From a virus: a stretch of 47,812 bases of DNA. This document shows, piece after piece, positions 39,279 through 45,536 of the stretch. Below the pieces are notes generated by a model. The model saw only the letters and a list, made by a program, of their open reading frames with translations. It was not told the origin of the DNA and searched no databases. The position numbers and the translations under genes were made by a program. Position 1 is the first letter of the stretch. Each line of letters begins with the position of its first letter. Location: positions 1-47,812 of IMG/VR virus record IMGVR_UViG_3300009285_000958. One strand, 5' to 3'.

Positions 39279-39300
39279 GAGGCTGAGGAAAGACAAATGA
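38995..39300 (+). CDS. Downstream frame of the PGDYG-like gene, about 101 aa
   Basis: Open in frame from 38920 after a TAG, with the first ordinary start TTG 38995. PMPIHRVPGDGSVLWPARTS near residue 28 and SEDLWAAFVEQVRIEDGLNN near 54, then GGVERYKNIFLRIAERLRK, are clearly coding. Its Ala/Pro-rich start looks like an inter-domain linker, supporting the view that it is the C-terminal domain of the preceding gene. It is ATGA-coupled to the next gene. Confidence 0.6.
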   Translation: MSQVAESTIGAISATASAPGSEPAAAATPMPIHRVPGDGSVLWPARTSEASPKSSEDLWAAFVEQVRIEDGLNNAPVNFLGGVERYKNIFLRIAERLRKDK

Positions 39301-39521
39301 TCTGGCGTAGCCGATTCGACCTTTGGTATCGGGTCAAGGGAAAGCCATTGCGCGAGATATTTTGGTGCTTGGTCGAAGCGCCCGACTCGGAAACCGCCAT
39401 CGCGAAAGCGCAAGCATTCGCTGAACACAACGGCAGGATGGACTTAAAACTGCTCTGCGTCGAGCATCGCCAAACCGGGAGTGTGCGGTTCCCGCAAAAA
39501 CTACCAGTGAGGATCGAATGA
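39297..39521 (+). CDS. Hypothetical early protein, 74 aa
   Basis: ATG 39297 overlaps the previous stop; the context GGAAAGACAAATG is the recurring start pattern. YRVKGKPLREIFWCLVEAPD near residue 11 and SETAIAKAQAFAEHNG suggest a small alpha/beta protein. No family. Confidence 0.55.
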   Translation: MIWRSRFDLWYRVKGKPLREIFWCLVEAPDSETAIAKAQAFAEHNGRMDLKLLCVEHRQTGSVRFPQKLPVRIE

Positions 39522-40042
39522 CCGAACAGACCAGTGATAAGAAGTGCTTATACTGCGGCGAGTCACACGACGTTGACATAAGTTGCCAGCAGATGTTCGC
39601 TGCTCATGCAAGCCCGTTCGTGCGTCTGAATCAGACAAACCCTACGCCTCGGCCCTCACCACCAACCAGCGGAGAAACGCCAAGACCAGGAAAGCCCCTG
39701 CCGCAGTGGGTTACATCATGGCCAGATTGGTTCGGTATCTTCGGCAACGTGACGGTCATTCCGAAAGAGGACTACGACCGACTTGAGCGCGAGCTTGCTG
39801 AGGCGAATAAGCGCGCAGAAATATGGGCAGCGAGAGCCGCTGGTAATGAGATTGCGCAGCTGTCCGCAACAGATGCCGCAGACGCTCGCCGGTATCATTT
39901 TCTGCAACGGATTACTTGTGGCAATACGGCTGGCGGCAAAGGCTCAGATAAGGAATGCTACCTATCCCTGAATCCAAGCGACATGGATGCAGCGATTGAC
40001 TCAAATCTGAACACCTCGACTGACGACGGGAGCAAGACGTGA
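39518..40042 (+). CDS. Modular early protein with CxxC N-terminus, 174 aa
   Basis: CLYCGESHDVDISC (residues 10-23) is a probable zinc knuckle. A Pro-rich linker, then a RLERELAEANKRAEIWAARA helix and a final ARRYHFLQRITCGNTAGG segment follow. The LERELAEAN block also appears (as LERELAGAN) in the 43.9-kb protein, both after Pro/Ser-rich PTSGETPR/PASGDTPR linkers, implying shared modules. Function unknown. Confidence 0.6.
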   Translation: MTEQTSDKKCLYCGESHDVDISCQQMFAAHASPFVRLNQTNPTPRPSPPTSGETPRPGKPLPQWVTSWPDWFGIFGNVTVIPKEDYDRLERELAEANKRAEIWAARAAGNEIAQLSATDAADARRYHFLQRITCGNTAGGKGSDKECYLSLNPSDMDAAIDSNLNTSTDDGSKT

Positions 40043-40524
40043 GGACCATTTCACTTTGGCAACCGTGGGCGACCGCCATTGCAATCGGCTTGAAGTCCAT
40101 CGAGACACGGCACTGGTGCCCGAAGTATCGCGGGCCGCTGGCAATCCACGCCGCGCGTAGATGGGACTCTAGCCAGAAGGAATTTGCCATGGTGGAGCGT
40201 GGCCTGGGGCGGCTACCCGCTCGCCTGCCATTCGGCGCGGTGATCGCCGTGTGCGACCTGGTGGACGTGCGGCCCGCGGCAGAGCTTGTCCTGAGCATCA
40301 AGCCCATCGAGAAGCTGTACGGCAACTACACCGCCGGCCGCTTTGGCTGGCTGCTGGAGAACGTAGTCGAATTGTCGGAGCCAGTGCCGTTCAAGGGCCA
40401 TCAGAGTTTCTTCGACGTGCCGGACGACCTGCTGCCGTTGACGGCGGGCCAGCAGTACGACAACCGAGCGAAGTACGGTCACTTCGGCCAGGGCAGCGGC
40501 GACGGCGACCTGTTCGGATCGTGA
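40039..40524 (+). CDS. ASCH-domain protein, 161 aa
   Basis: GTG 40039 in a GTGA overlap. SLWQPWATAIAIGLKSIETR (residues 5-24), RGPLAIHAARRWD near 31, and GAVIAVCDLVDVRPA near 66 match the ASCH fold, an RNA/modified-nucleoside-binding beta barrel related to PUA and YTH-like readers. In phage genomes such proteins might read or process modified bases. Here it lies between the C5-MTase and helicase-MTase genes. Confidence 0.75.
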   Translation: MRTISLWQPWATAIAIGLKSIETRHWCPKYRGPLAIHAARRWDSSQKEFAMVERGLGRLPARLPFGAVIAVCDLVDVRPAAELVLSIKPIEKLYGNYTAGRFGWLLENVVELSEPVPFKGHQSFFDVPDDLLPLTAGQQYDNRAKYGHFGQGSGDGDLFGS

Positions 40525-40634
40525 TGAACAGACCTCTAGATAGAACTAACCAGCGCATCGACGACATCTACAGGGTCACGCGCAATCACATCTATCAAAT
40601 CCACGCGGGCAACAACTGGAAGCGCACACCATGA
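40524..40634 (+). CDS. Micro-ORF, 36 aa
   Basis: ATG 40524 in a TGATG junction with the ASCH stop; the stop overlaps the next start (ATGA). The peptide (MNRPLDRTNQRIDDIYRVTR, then NHIYQIHAGNN) is basic. Double coupling is the evidence. Confidence 0.5.
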   Translation: MNRPLDRTNQRIDDIYRVTRNHIYQIHAGNNWKRTP

Positions 40635-41077
40635 GCGATGCCGACAAAACCGCAAACGAGTTGGTCGAGAATGCCGCGAACGAACTTGATCAATTGTTCC
40701 GGCAGCGCCACATGCACATATACGTGGTGCATTTGCTCAATAAGTTGGTCAGCGAAACGAGCGGCCTTCTGAAGCATCGCACGGAAGCCGAGCCGAGCGA
40801 AGCGCAGGTGGAAGTGAAGGATCGCATCCTTGCCGAGCGCGACAAGGGAAACATTGCGGTGTTGGGCATCGAGGGCCTGATGACCATGCCCATCGAGGAG
40901 TTCGTAAAGCAGCCGGTAGACGGGATGCTCTACGACCTGAACCGTGGCGATGAGGTCAGCCTTACTTTCATTCACGAGCGCAAATGGGTAAACGATTTCG
41001 CCGTCGCACTGGTGATCCGAAAGCTGGTGGAGCAACGTGATGCTTCGCTCTCTGTGAACAAACAGCAAGACAAATGA
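40631..41077 (+). CDS. Hypothetical protein before helicase-MTase, 148 aa
   Basis: Helical, acidic N-terminus (ADKTANELVENAANELDQLF), then LNKLVSETSGLLKHRTEAEP and a mixed IPA-type IEGLMTMPIEEFVKQPVDGM near 80. ATGA at both ends. The spot directly before the fusion protein suggests a partner subunit. No family recognised. Confidence 0.6.
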   Translation: MSDADKTANELVENAANELDQLFRQRHMHIYVVHLLNKLVSETSGLLKHRTEAEPSEAQVEVKDRILAERDKGNIAVLGIEGLMTMPIEEFVKQPVDGMLYDLNRGDEVSLTFIHERKWVNDFAVALVIRKLVEQRDASLSVNKQQDK

Positions 41078-43266
41078 AGCCCTACGAAGCGTTCCTTGCC
41101 CGCAAGGCGATAACCGACCCGGCTACCGGGCTGGCGATCGTCCCTGCACTGAACGCGGCCCTGTTCGACTTCCAGCGAGACATTACCGCCTGGGCGTTGC
41201 GCAGGGGCCGTGCAGCCGTGTTCGCCGACTGCGGCATGGGTAAGACCCCGATACAGCTTGAATGGGCTAGGCACGTACCTGGCAACGTCCTGATCTTGGC
41301 CCCGCTTGCGGTATCGGCGCAGACAGTGCGCGAGGGTAAGAAGTTCGGCATCACGGTCAGGCAGGCCCGCAAGCAGGCTGACGTGAAACCCGGCATCACG
41401 GTAGCGAACTACGAAATGCTTGAGCACTTCGACCCGGCCTACTTCGCCGGGATCGTGCTGGACGAATCCAGCATCCTCAAGTCCTACGATGGCAAGACGC
41501 GCACGGCGATCATTGACGCCTTCGCGCAAACGCCGTTCAAGCTCGCTTGCACCGCTACGCCTGCACCTAACGACTACATGGAGCTAGGCAACCACGCCGA
41601 GTTCCTAGGCGTAATGACCCGCGTCGAAATGCTGTCCATGTTCTTCGTCCACGATGGCGGGGAAACGCAACAATGGCGGCTGAAGGGGCACGCGGAGTCC
41701 GAGTTCTGGAAGTGGCTCGCATCCTGGGCCGTGTGTATCCGCAAGCCCTCAGACCTTGGATACCCTGATGGCGACTTCACGCTGCCGGAACTGGTCATGC
41801 ACGAAATAGTCGTCAAGGTGGATACGCCGACCGATGGTTTCCTTTTCCCGGTTGAAGCCAAGACGCTGCAAGAGCGCCTGCACAGCCGCCGCGACACGAT
41901 AGCCGAGCGCGTAGCCGATGCCGCTGCGGTAGCCAATGCGACGGACGAACCTTTCCTCGTATGGTGCAACCTGAACGACGAAAGCGCGCAGCTAAAAGCC
42001 GCGATCAATGGTGCGATCGAGGTCAAGGGAGCAGACACTAACGAGCACAAGGAAAAGGCCATGCTCGGATTCACTGCCGGCGACGTGCGCTGTCTCGTTA
42101 CAAAGCCTTCCATCGCCGGATTCGGGATGAATTGGCAGCACTGCAACAACATGGCATTCGTCGGCCTCTCAGATTCCTATGAGCAGTTCTACCAAGCCGT
42201 GCGCCGCTGCTGGCGGTTCGGCCAGAAGAAACCCGTCAACGTCTACGTCATCACCGCAGAAACGGAAGGTGCCGTAGTCGCCAACATCAAACGCAAAGAG
42301 GCTGACGCCTTGAAAATGGTCGAGAACATGGTGGAGCACATGAAAGACCTGAACGCCGAAGCCGTGCGCGGTATGCGCAGAGAGAAAGCCGGATATGCCC
42401 GCGAGATCGCTACGGGGAACGGCTGGACGCTCAACCTTGCCGATTGCGTCGAGGTCGCGCAGGAACTTCCAGAGAACAGCCTGCACTACACGATCTACTC
42501 GCCGCCGTTCGCAAGCCTCTACACCTATTCAAACAGCGACCGCGACATGGGGAACTGCAAGGATGGCGACGAGTTCATGGGGCAGTACAAATTCCTGATC
42601 CGCGAACTGTACCGCGCCACCATGCCTGGGCGCCTTGTTTCCTTCCACTGCATGAATCTTCCATCCTCCAAGGTGCGCGATGGCGTGATCGGCCTGAAGG
42701 ACTTTCGCGGCCAGTTGATCGCGGCGCATGAGGCCGAGGGCTGGATCTTCCATAGCGAAGTCTGCATCTGGAAAGACCCGGTTACGGCGATGCAGCGCAC
42801 GAAGGCGCTTGGCCTCTTGTGGAAGCAGATCAAGAAGGACTCCTGCATGAGCAGGCAGGGAATACCGGACTACCTAGTGACGATGCGCAAGCCCGGAACG
42901 AACCCGGAGAACGTCAGCCACACGGCGACGGATTTCCCGGTCAAGCTTTGGCAGAACTATGCATCGCCGGTCTGGATGGACATAAACCCGTCCGACACCC
43001 TGAGCTACAGAGAGGCCCGCGAGAACGACGACGAACGCCATATCTGCGCCCTACAGCTTCAGGTGATCGAGCGCGGCATCAAACTGTGGAGCAATCCGGG
43101 GGATACCGTTTTCAGCCCGTTCGCCGGCATCGGTTCAGAGGGCTACATGGCGCTCAAGATGGGGCGCAAGTTTCTCGGGGCCGAACTGAAACGCAGCTAT
43201 TGGGAGCAGGCTTGCAAGAACTTGAAGCAGGCCAAGCATGAGCAAGACGGCCTCTTTGCCGCATGA
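41074..43266 (+). CDS. SNF2-like helicase fused to N6/N4 DNA methyltransferase, 730 aa
   Basis: Helicase: Walker A ADCGMGKTPIQLEWA near residue 51, DESS box near 130, TATPAPND (motif III) near 154, NWQHCNNMAFVGLSDSYEQF near 351 and QAVRRCWRFGQ (motif VI) near 371. MTase: motif IV YSPPFASLYTY near 473 and the AdoMet region FSPFAGIGSEGYMALKMGRK near 689-708, GAELKRSYWEQA. Domains are helicase (1-420) then MTase (440-730). Start context AAGACAAATG, ATGA overlap. A translocating modification enzyme for phage self-protection is the best guess; no endonuclease or specificity subunit is encoded near it. Confidence 0.85.
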   Translation: MKPYEAFLARKAITDPATGLAIVPALNAALFDFQRDITAWALRRGRAAVFADCGMGKTPIQLEWARHVPGNVLILAPLAVSAQTVREGKKFGITVRQARKQADVKPGITVANYEMLEHFDPAYFAGIVLDESSILKSYDGKTRTAIIDAFAQTPFKLACTATPAPNDYMELGNHAEFLGVMTRVEMLSMFFVHDGGETQQWRLKGHAESEFWKWLASWAVCIRKPSDLGYPDGDFTLPELVMHEIVVKVDTPTDGFLFPVEAKTLQERLHSRRDTIAERVADAAAVANATDEPFLVWCNLNDESAQLKAAINGAIEVKGADTNEHKEKAMLGFTAGDVRCLVTKPSIAGFGMNWQHCNNMAFVGLSDSYEQFYQAVRRCWRFGQKKPVNVYVITAETEGAVVANIKRKEADALKMVENMVEHMKDLNAEAVRGMRREKAGYAREIATGNGWTLNLADCVEVAQELPENSLHYTIYSPPFASLYTYSNSDRDMGNCKDGDEFMGQYKFLIRELYRATMPGRLVSFHCMNLPSSKVRDGVIGLKDFRGQLIAAHEAEGWIFHSEVCIWKDPVTAMQRTKALGLLWKQIKKDSCMSRQGIPDYLVTMRKPGTNPENVSHTATDFPVKLWQNYASPVWMDINPSDTLSYREARENDDERHICALQLQVIERGIKLWSNPGDTVFSPFAGIGSEGYMALKMGRKFLGAELKRSYWEQACKNLKQAKHEQDGLFAA

Positions 43267-43303
43267 CCTCTAGCTGTTTACCTCAACCGAGACAAGGCAA
43301 ATG
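43261..43303 (+). repeat. Direct repeat copy A around stop and start codons
   Basis: A 43-base sequence from the last Ala codon of the helicase-MTase (GCATGACCTCTAGCTGTTTA...) to the next ATG. Copy B at 45220-45262 differs at three positions. Contains GAGACAAGGCAAATG, the start context. Confidence 0.9.
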
Positions 43304-43915
43304 ATTTGCGGCGAAAGCATAAGGGTAGTGCATCCGTTGTTCCCAACGGAGGGAGGCGGTTCGACTCCGACCTCGCCGCTCCAGTTTCATTTTGGCCGTA
43401 TCTCCGCAGAATTAGCAGCCACACTAAACTCAGAATGGCATAGCGTGTTGCCTTATATTCCAATTTTCCACATTGAAATTGCATTCGCCGCAATCTTTTC
43501 CAATGTGTTTTATGCGGTAGCAATGTTTGGAAGGCCGGTGGCTAGGACAATTTGTGATTCTGGAATTTTGGAACTTCGGCGCATGGCTATCGCTCCTGAC
43601 GCTCCAAAAAACACCGCCTCAAGAATGATTGCATGGATGGTTAAGGAGGTAGCAAAGATGCGGCCAGATATTCGCAAACTTATTTCTTACCAGGACACAT
43701 CAATTCATAGAGGAACGATCTATAAGGCCCAAGGTTGGATTCCAGTTGATATGTCATCCAGTCCGGTGAATTGGGGTGGTGCAGCGCAAACCAAGACCCC
43801 GCCTAGCAGAACAAGAAACGGGAAGGTTCTTAAAGCGCCCAAGATTCGATGGGAAAGAACACTACGCCACTCTGCCGCAGAGCAACCAGACCGAACAAGG
43901 CTGAGAGCATGCTGA
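43301..43915 (+). CDS. GNAT-fold Mom-like protein, 204 aa
   Basis: Residues about 44-58 (LNSEWHSVLPYIP) and 88-131 (ILELRRMAIAPDAPKNTASR, then LISYQDTSIHRGTIYKAQGW) match a phage GNAT-like family similar to Mu Mom (L-x-R-x-x-x-APD-x-PKN). Mom-type enzymes alter adenine in DNA. The ATG 43301 lies in repeat copy A; codons 3-28 are the tRNA-like element read through, so the natural N-terminus probably begins after it. This gene is distinctly AT-richer than its neighbours, a sign of recent acquisition. The last about 20 residues overlap the next gene. Confidence 0.72.
   Translation: MICGESIRVVHPLFPTEGGGSTPTSPLQFHFGRISAELAATLNSEWHSVLPYIPIFHIEIAFAAIFSNVFYAVAMFGRPVARTICDSGILELRRMAIAPDAPKNTASRMIAWMVKEVAKMRPDIRKLISYQDTSIHRGTIYKAQGWIPVDMSSSPVNWGGAAQTKTPPSRTRNGKVLKAPKIRWERTLRHSAAEQPDRTRLRAC
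43308..43383 (+). tRNA. Degenerate tRNA-Gly-like element, CCA encoded
   Basis: A 76-base element with a perfect acceptor (GCGGCGA/TCGCCGC), discriminator T and CCA (as in tRNA-Gly), and a D arm GCAT-AAGGGTA-GTGC containing GG. T-loop TTCGACT is normal, but the T stem needs a bulged A. The anticodon arm is TCCGT/ACGGA with an 8-base loop (TGTTCCCA), or 6 bp with a 6-base loop, instead of the standard 7. The anticodon is best read as Gly UCC/CCC. Base 8 is A, not T. It may be a pseudo-tRNA. Confidence 0.6.
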
Positions 43916-44529
43916 TTGAGGACGTCATTCGCGGACTGCTGGAGGATGAGGATTTCATTGCCGCGTTCGTGGCGCACCGTGCGCCTCGCCCCTCACTGGC
44001 AGCGCAGGAAGTGGACGAACTTCGAGCGTGGCGCGAGCATGGCAAATTATTCAGATTTGTAGCGGGGCGATTCTTTCAAGATGGTAATTGCTACATCTTC
44101 CAAGAAGATGATGCTGCGCTTCCACCCTCCCCTCCACCAGCCAGCGGAGATACGCCGAGGACGGAATATGACATTTGCAACTATCCGGCCCGTCCATGCC
44201 GTCCCACAGAGGAAAAAGAGAAAGTCTGTGCTTACGTTCAGGATTTGGAGCGCGAGCTTGCGGGGGCGAACGATCAGCGCGAGGTATCCCGCAAGATGAT
44301 CGACGGGCTGTGCGAGTTGCGCGACGAACTGAAGGCGCAGCTTAAGGCGGCGCAGGACGAAGTGTGGTGCGTATCTAACAAGACTTCGAGCCTACTGTTC
44401 AAGTCGAAGGAAATGGCTCACGCCTACATTGCGCAGTTCGGCGCGTCGATTGGCGGTGGTATGAGCATCACGAATATGCCGGTGTTAAGATTTCCTAGCG
44501 CATCGACTGACGACAGAGGAGCAGGGTGA
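43849..44529 (+). CDS. Modular helical early protein, 226 aa
   Basis: The start is either ATG 43849 (MGKNTTPLCRR) or ATG 43909 (MLIEDVIRGLLEDEDFIAAF, overlapping the GNAT stop). The body has FRFVAGRFFQDGNCYIFQED near residue 67 (from 43849), a PASGDTPRTEYD linker, a LERELAGANDQREVSRKMID coiled coil and a GGGMSITNMPVLRFP end. Shares the LERELAxAN module with the 39.5-kb protein. Function unknown. Confidence 0.6.
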   Translation: MGKNTTPLCRRATRPNKAESMLIEDVIRGLLEDEDFIAAFVAHRAPRPSLAAQEVDELRAWREHGKLFRFVAGRFFQDGNCYIFQEDDAALPPSPPPASGDTPRTEYDICNYPARPCRPTEEKEKVCAYVQDLERELAGANDQREVSRKMIDGLCELRDELKAQLKAAQDEVWCVSNKTSSLLFKSKEMAHAYIAQFGASIGGGMSITNMPVLRFPSASTDDRGAG

Positions 44530-44840
44530 GCCGCCACAGCGTATCGGTCACGCACGATGGGGAAGCCACCGAACAATCCAGGCGCTTGAGCGATTTCCTG
44601 TTCAAACGATGCCCAGGCCATGTGGCAGAGTTTGCAGTGGTGGATTTCCTGCGCCGCTGTGCCGATCAGCACCGGCGGTTCCCCTGGACGAAGGCAAGCG
44701 CACTACCTGAGATTGAGCGCGCGATCGAGGCAGTGATGAACGCCACAATAGATAGGAGCAGCAAGACAAATGAGCCTCCGCATCATCCCGGTCACGCTGG
44801 AACAGGCCAACGACTTTGTGCGCCGCCTGCATCGGCATAA
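44526..44840 (+). CDS. Hypothetical early protein, 104 aa
   Basis: GTG 44526 in a GTGA overlap. Protein-like up to residue about 80 (RLSDFLFKRCPGHVAEFAVV, FLRRCADQHRRFPWTKASAL), then it overlaps the next gene by 70 bases and turns Pro-rich. No family recognised. Confidence 0.5.
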   Translation: MSRHSVSVTHDGEATEQSRRLSDFLFKRCPGHVAEFAVVDFLRRCADQHRRFPWTKASALPEIERAIEAVMNATIDRSSKTNEPPHHPGHAGTGQRLCAPPASA

Positions 44841-45225
44841 CAAGCCGGTGGTCGGCAGCAAGTTCCAGATTGGCGCGTCGAAGGGTAAGCAGCTTGTCGG
44901 GGTTGCCATCACAGGCAGGCCCGTAGCTCCGGCCCTAGACGACGGGCTCACAGTCGAGATAACGCGGGTATGTACCGACGGGACCAAGAACGCGGCCTCG
45001 ATGCTCTACGGCGCTTGTAGGAAGGCGGCGAGGGCGATGGGATATGACCGTATCTTCACTTACACGCTGCCCGAGGAAGGCGGCGCAAGCCTGCGGGCGG
45101 CAGGATTCAAACTTGACAAATCCGACGCGGGCGGCAGCGCGGCGATGTGGCACAACCGAGACGGGCGCACCGTGGAGCCGGTCGGCAATGACCTGATCGG
45201 CGGCAAGTGGCGGTGGGCCGCATGA
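44770..45225 (+). CDS. GNAT-like XF1762-family protein, 151 aa
   Basis: FVRRLHRHNKPVVGSKFQIG (residues 16-35), GRPVAPALDDGLTVEITRVC near 51, TKNAASMLYGACRKAARAMG near 73 and YTLPEEGGASLRAAGFK near 98 match the XF1762-type phage acyltransferase-like family. The fold resembles GNAT enzymes and distantly Mom. AAGACAAATG precedes it. Substrate unknown; DNA-base or tRNA acylation is possible. The stop lies in repeat copy B. Confidence 0.75.
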   Translation: MSLRIIPVTLEQANDFVRRLHRHNKPVVGSKFQIGASKGKQLVGVAITGRPVAPALDDGLTVEITRVCTDGTKNAASMLYGACRKAARAMGYDRIFTYTLPEEGGASLRAAGFKLDKSDAGGSAAMWHNRDGRTVEPVGNDLIGGKWRWAA

Positions 45226-45262
45226 CCTCTAGCTGTTTCCCTGAACCGAGACAAGACAAATG
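45220..45262 (+). repeat. Direct repeat copy B around stop and start codons
   Basis: Matches copy A at 40 of 43 positions, again spanning the GCCGCATGA end of an upstream gene to the ATG of a downstream one. Contains GAGACAAGACAAATG. Both copies lie after genes ending Ala-Ala-stop. Confidence 0.9.
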
Positions 45263-45379
45263 GCTGAAACGAGAACCGTTAAGTGCGATGGCTGCGGTGG
45301 CGACATCACCTACACCGGAACGGTAGCGGTGCGCCTAAATTATACTGGAATTCATGGACAGATTGCGAGAAATAGTTAA
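45260..45379 (+). CDS. Truncated zinc-knuckle peptide, 39 aa
   Basis: ATG 45260 in repeat copy B. TVKCDGCGGDITYTGTVAVR shows one CxxC knuckle typical of longer small phage zinc proteins, then the frame ends at TAA 45377. It looks like a truncated N-terminal part. Overlaps the next gene start by 26 bases. Confidence 0.5.
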   Translation: MAETRTVKCDGCGGDITYTGTVAVRLNYTGIHGQIARNS

Positions 45380-45536
45380 CGGGATTGGAATTTGGAAAGG
45401 GCTCGCCCTGTTCTGCGCGCTCTCCGTGGCCGTGTTCCTGATCGGTCTACTGCTCGGCGTGTTCGATCACAATCCGTCCGACGAAGGCGGCGTTCGCATC
45501 ATCTACGTGGCGCCTATTGGCGAGCGCCGGTTCTGA
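45354..45536 (+). CDS. Small single-span membrane protein, 60 aa
   Basis: A short amphipathic N-terminus (DRLREIVNGIGIWKG), one transmembrane helix (LALFCALSVAVFLIGLLLGV) and a polar tail. TATACT at 45340 could be a -10, but no -35 is visible. It ends inside the 3' end of the convergent virion gene (23-base overlap), with no terminator between. Confidence 0.6.
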   Translation: MDRLREIVNGIGIWKGLALFCALSVAVFLIGLLLGVFDHNPSDEGGVRIIYVAPIGERRF

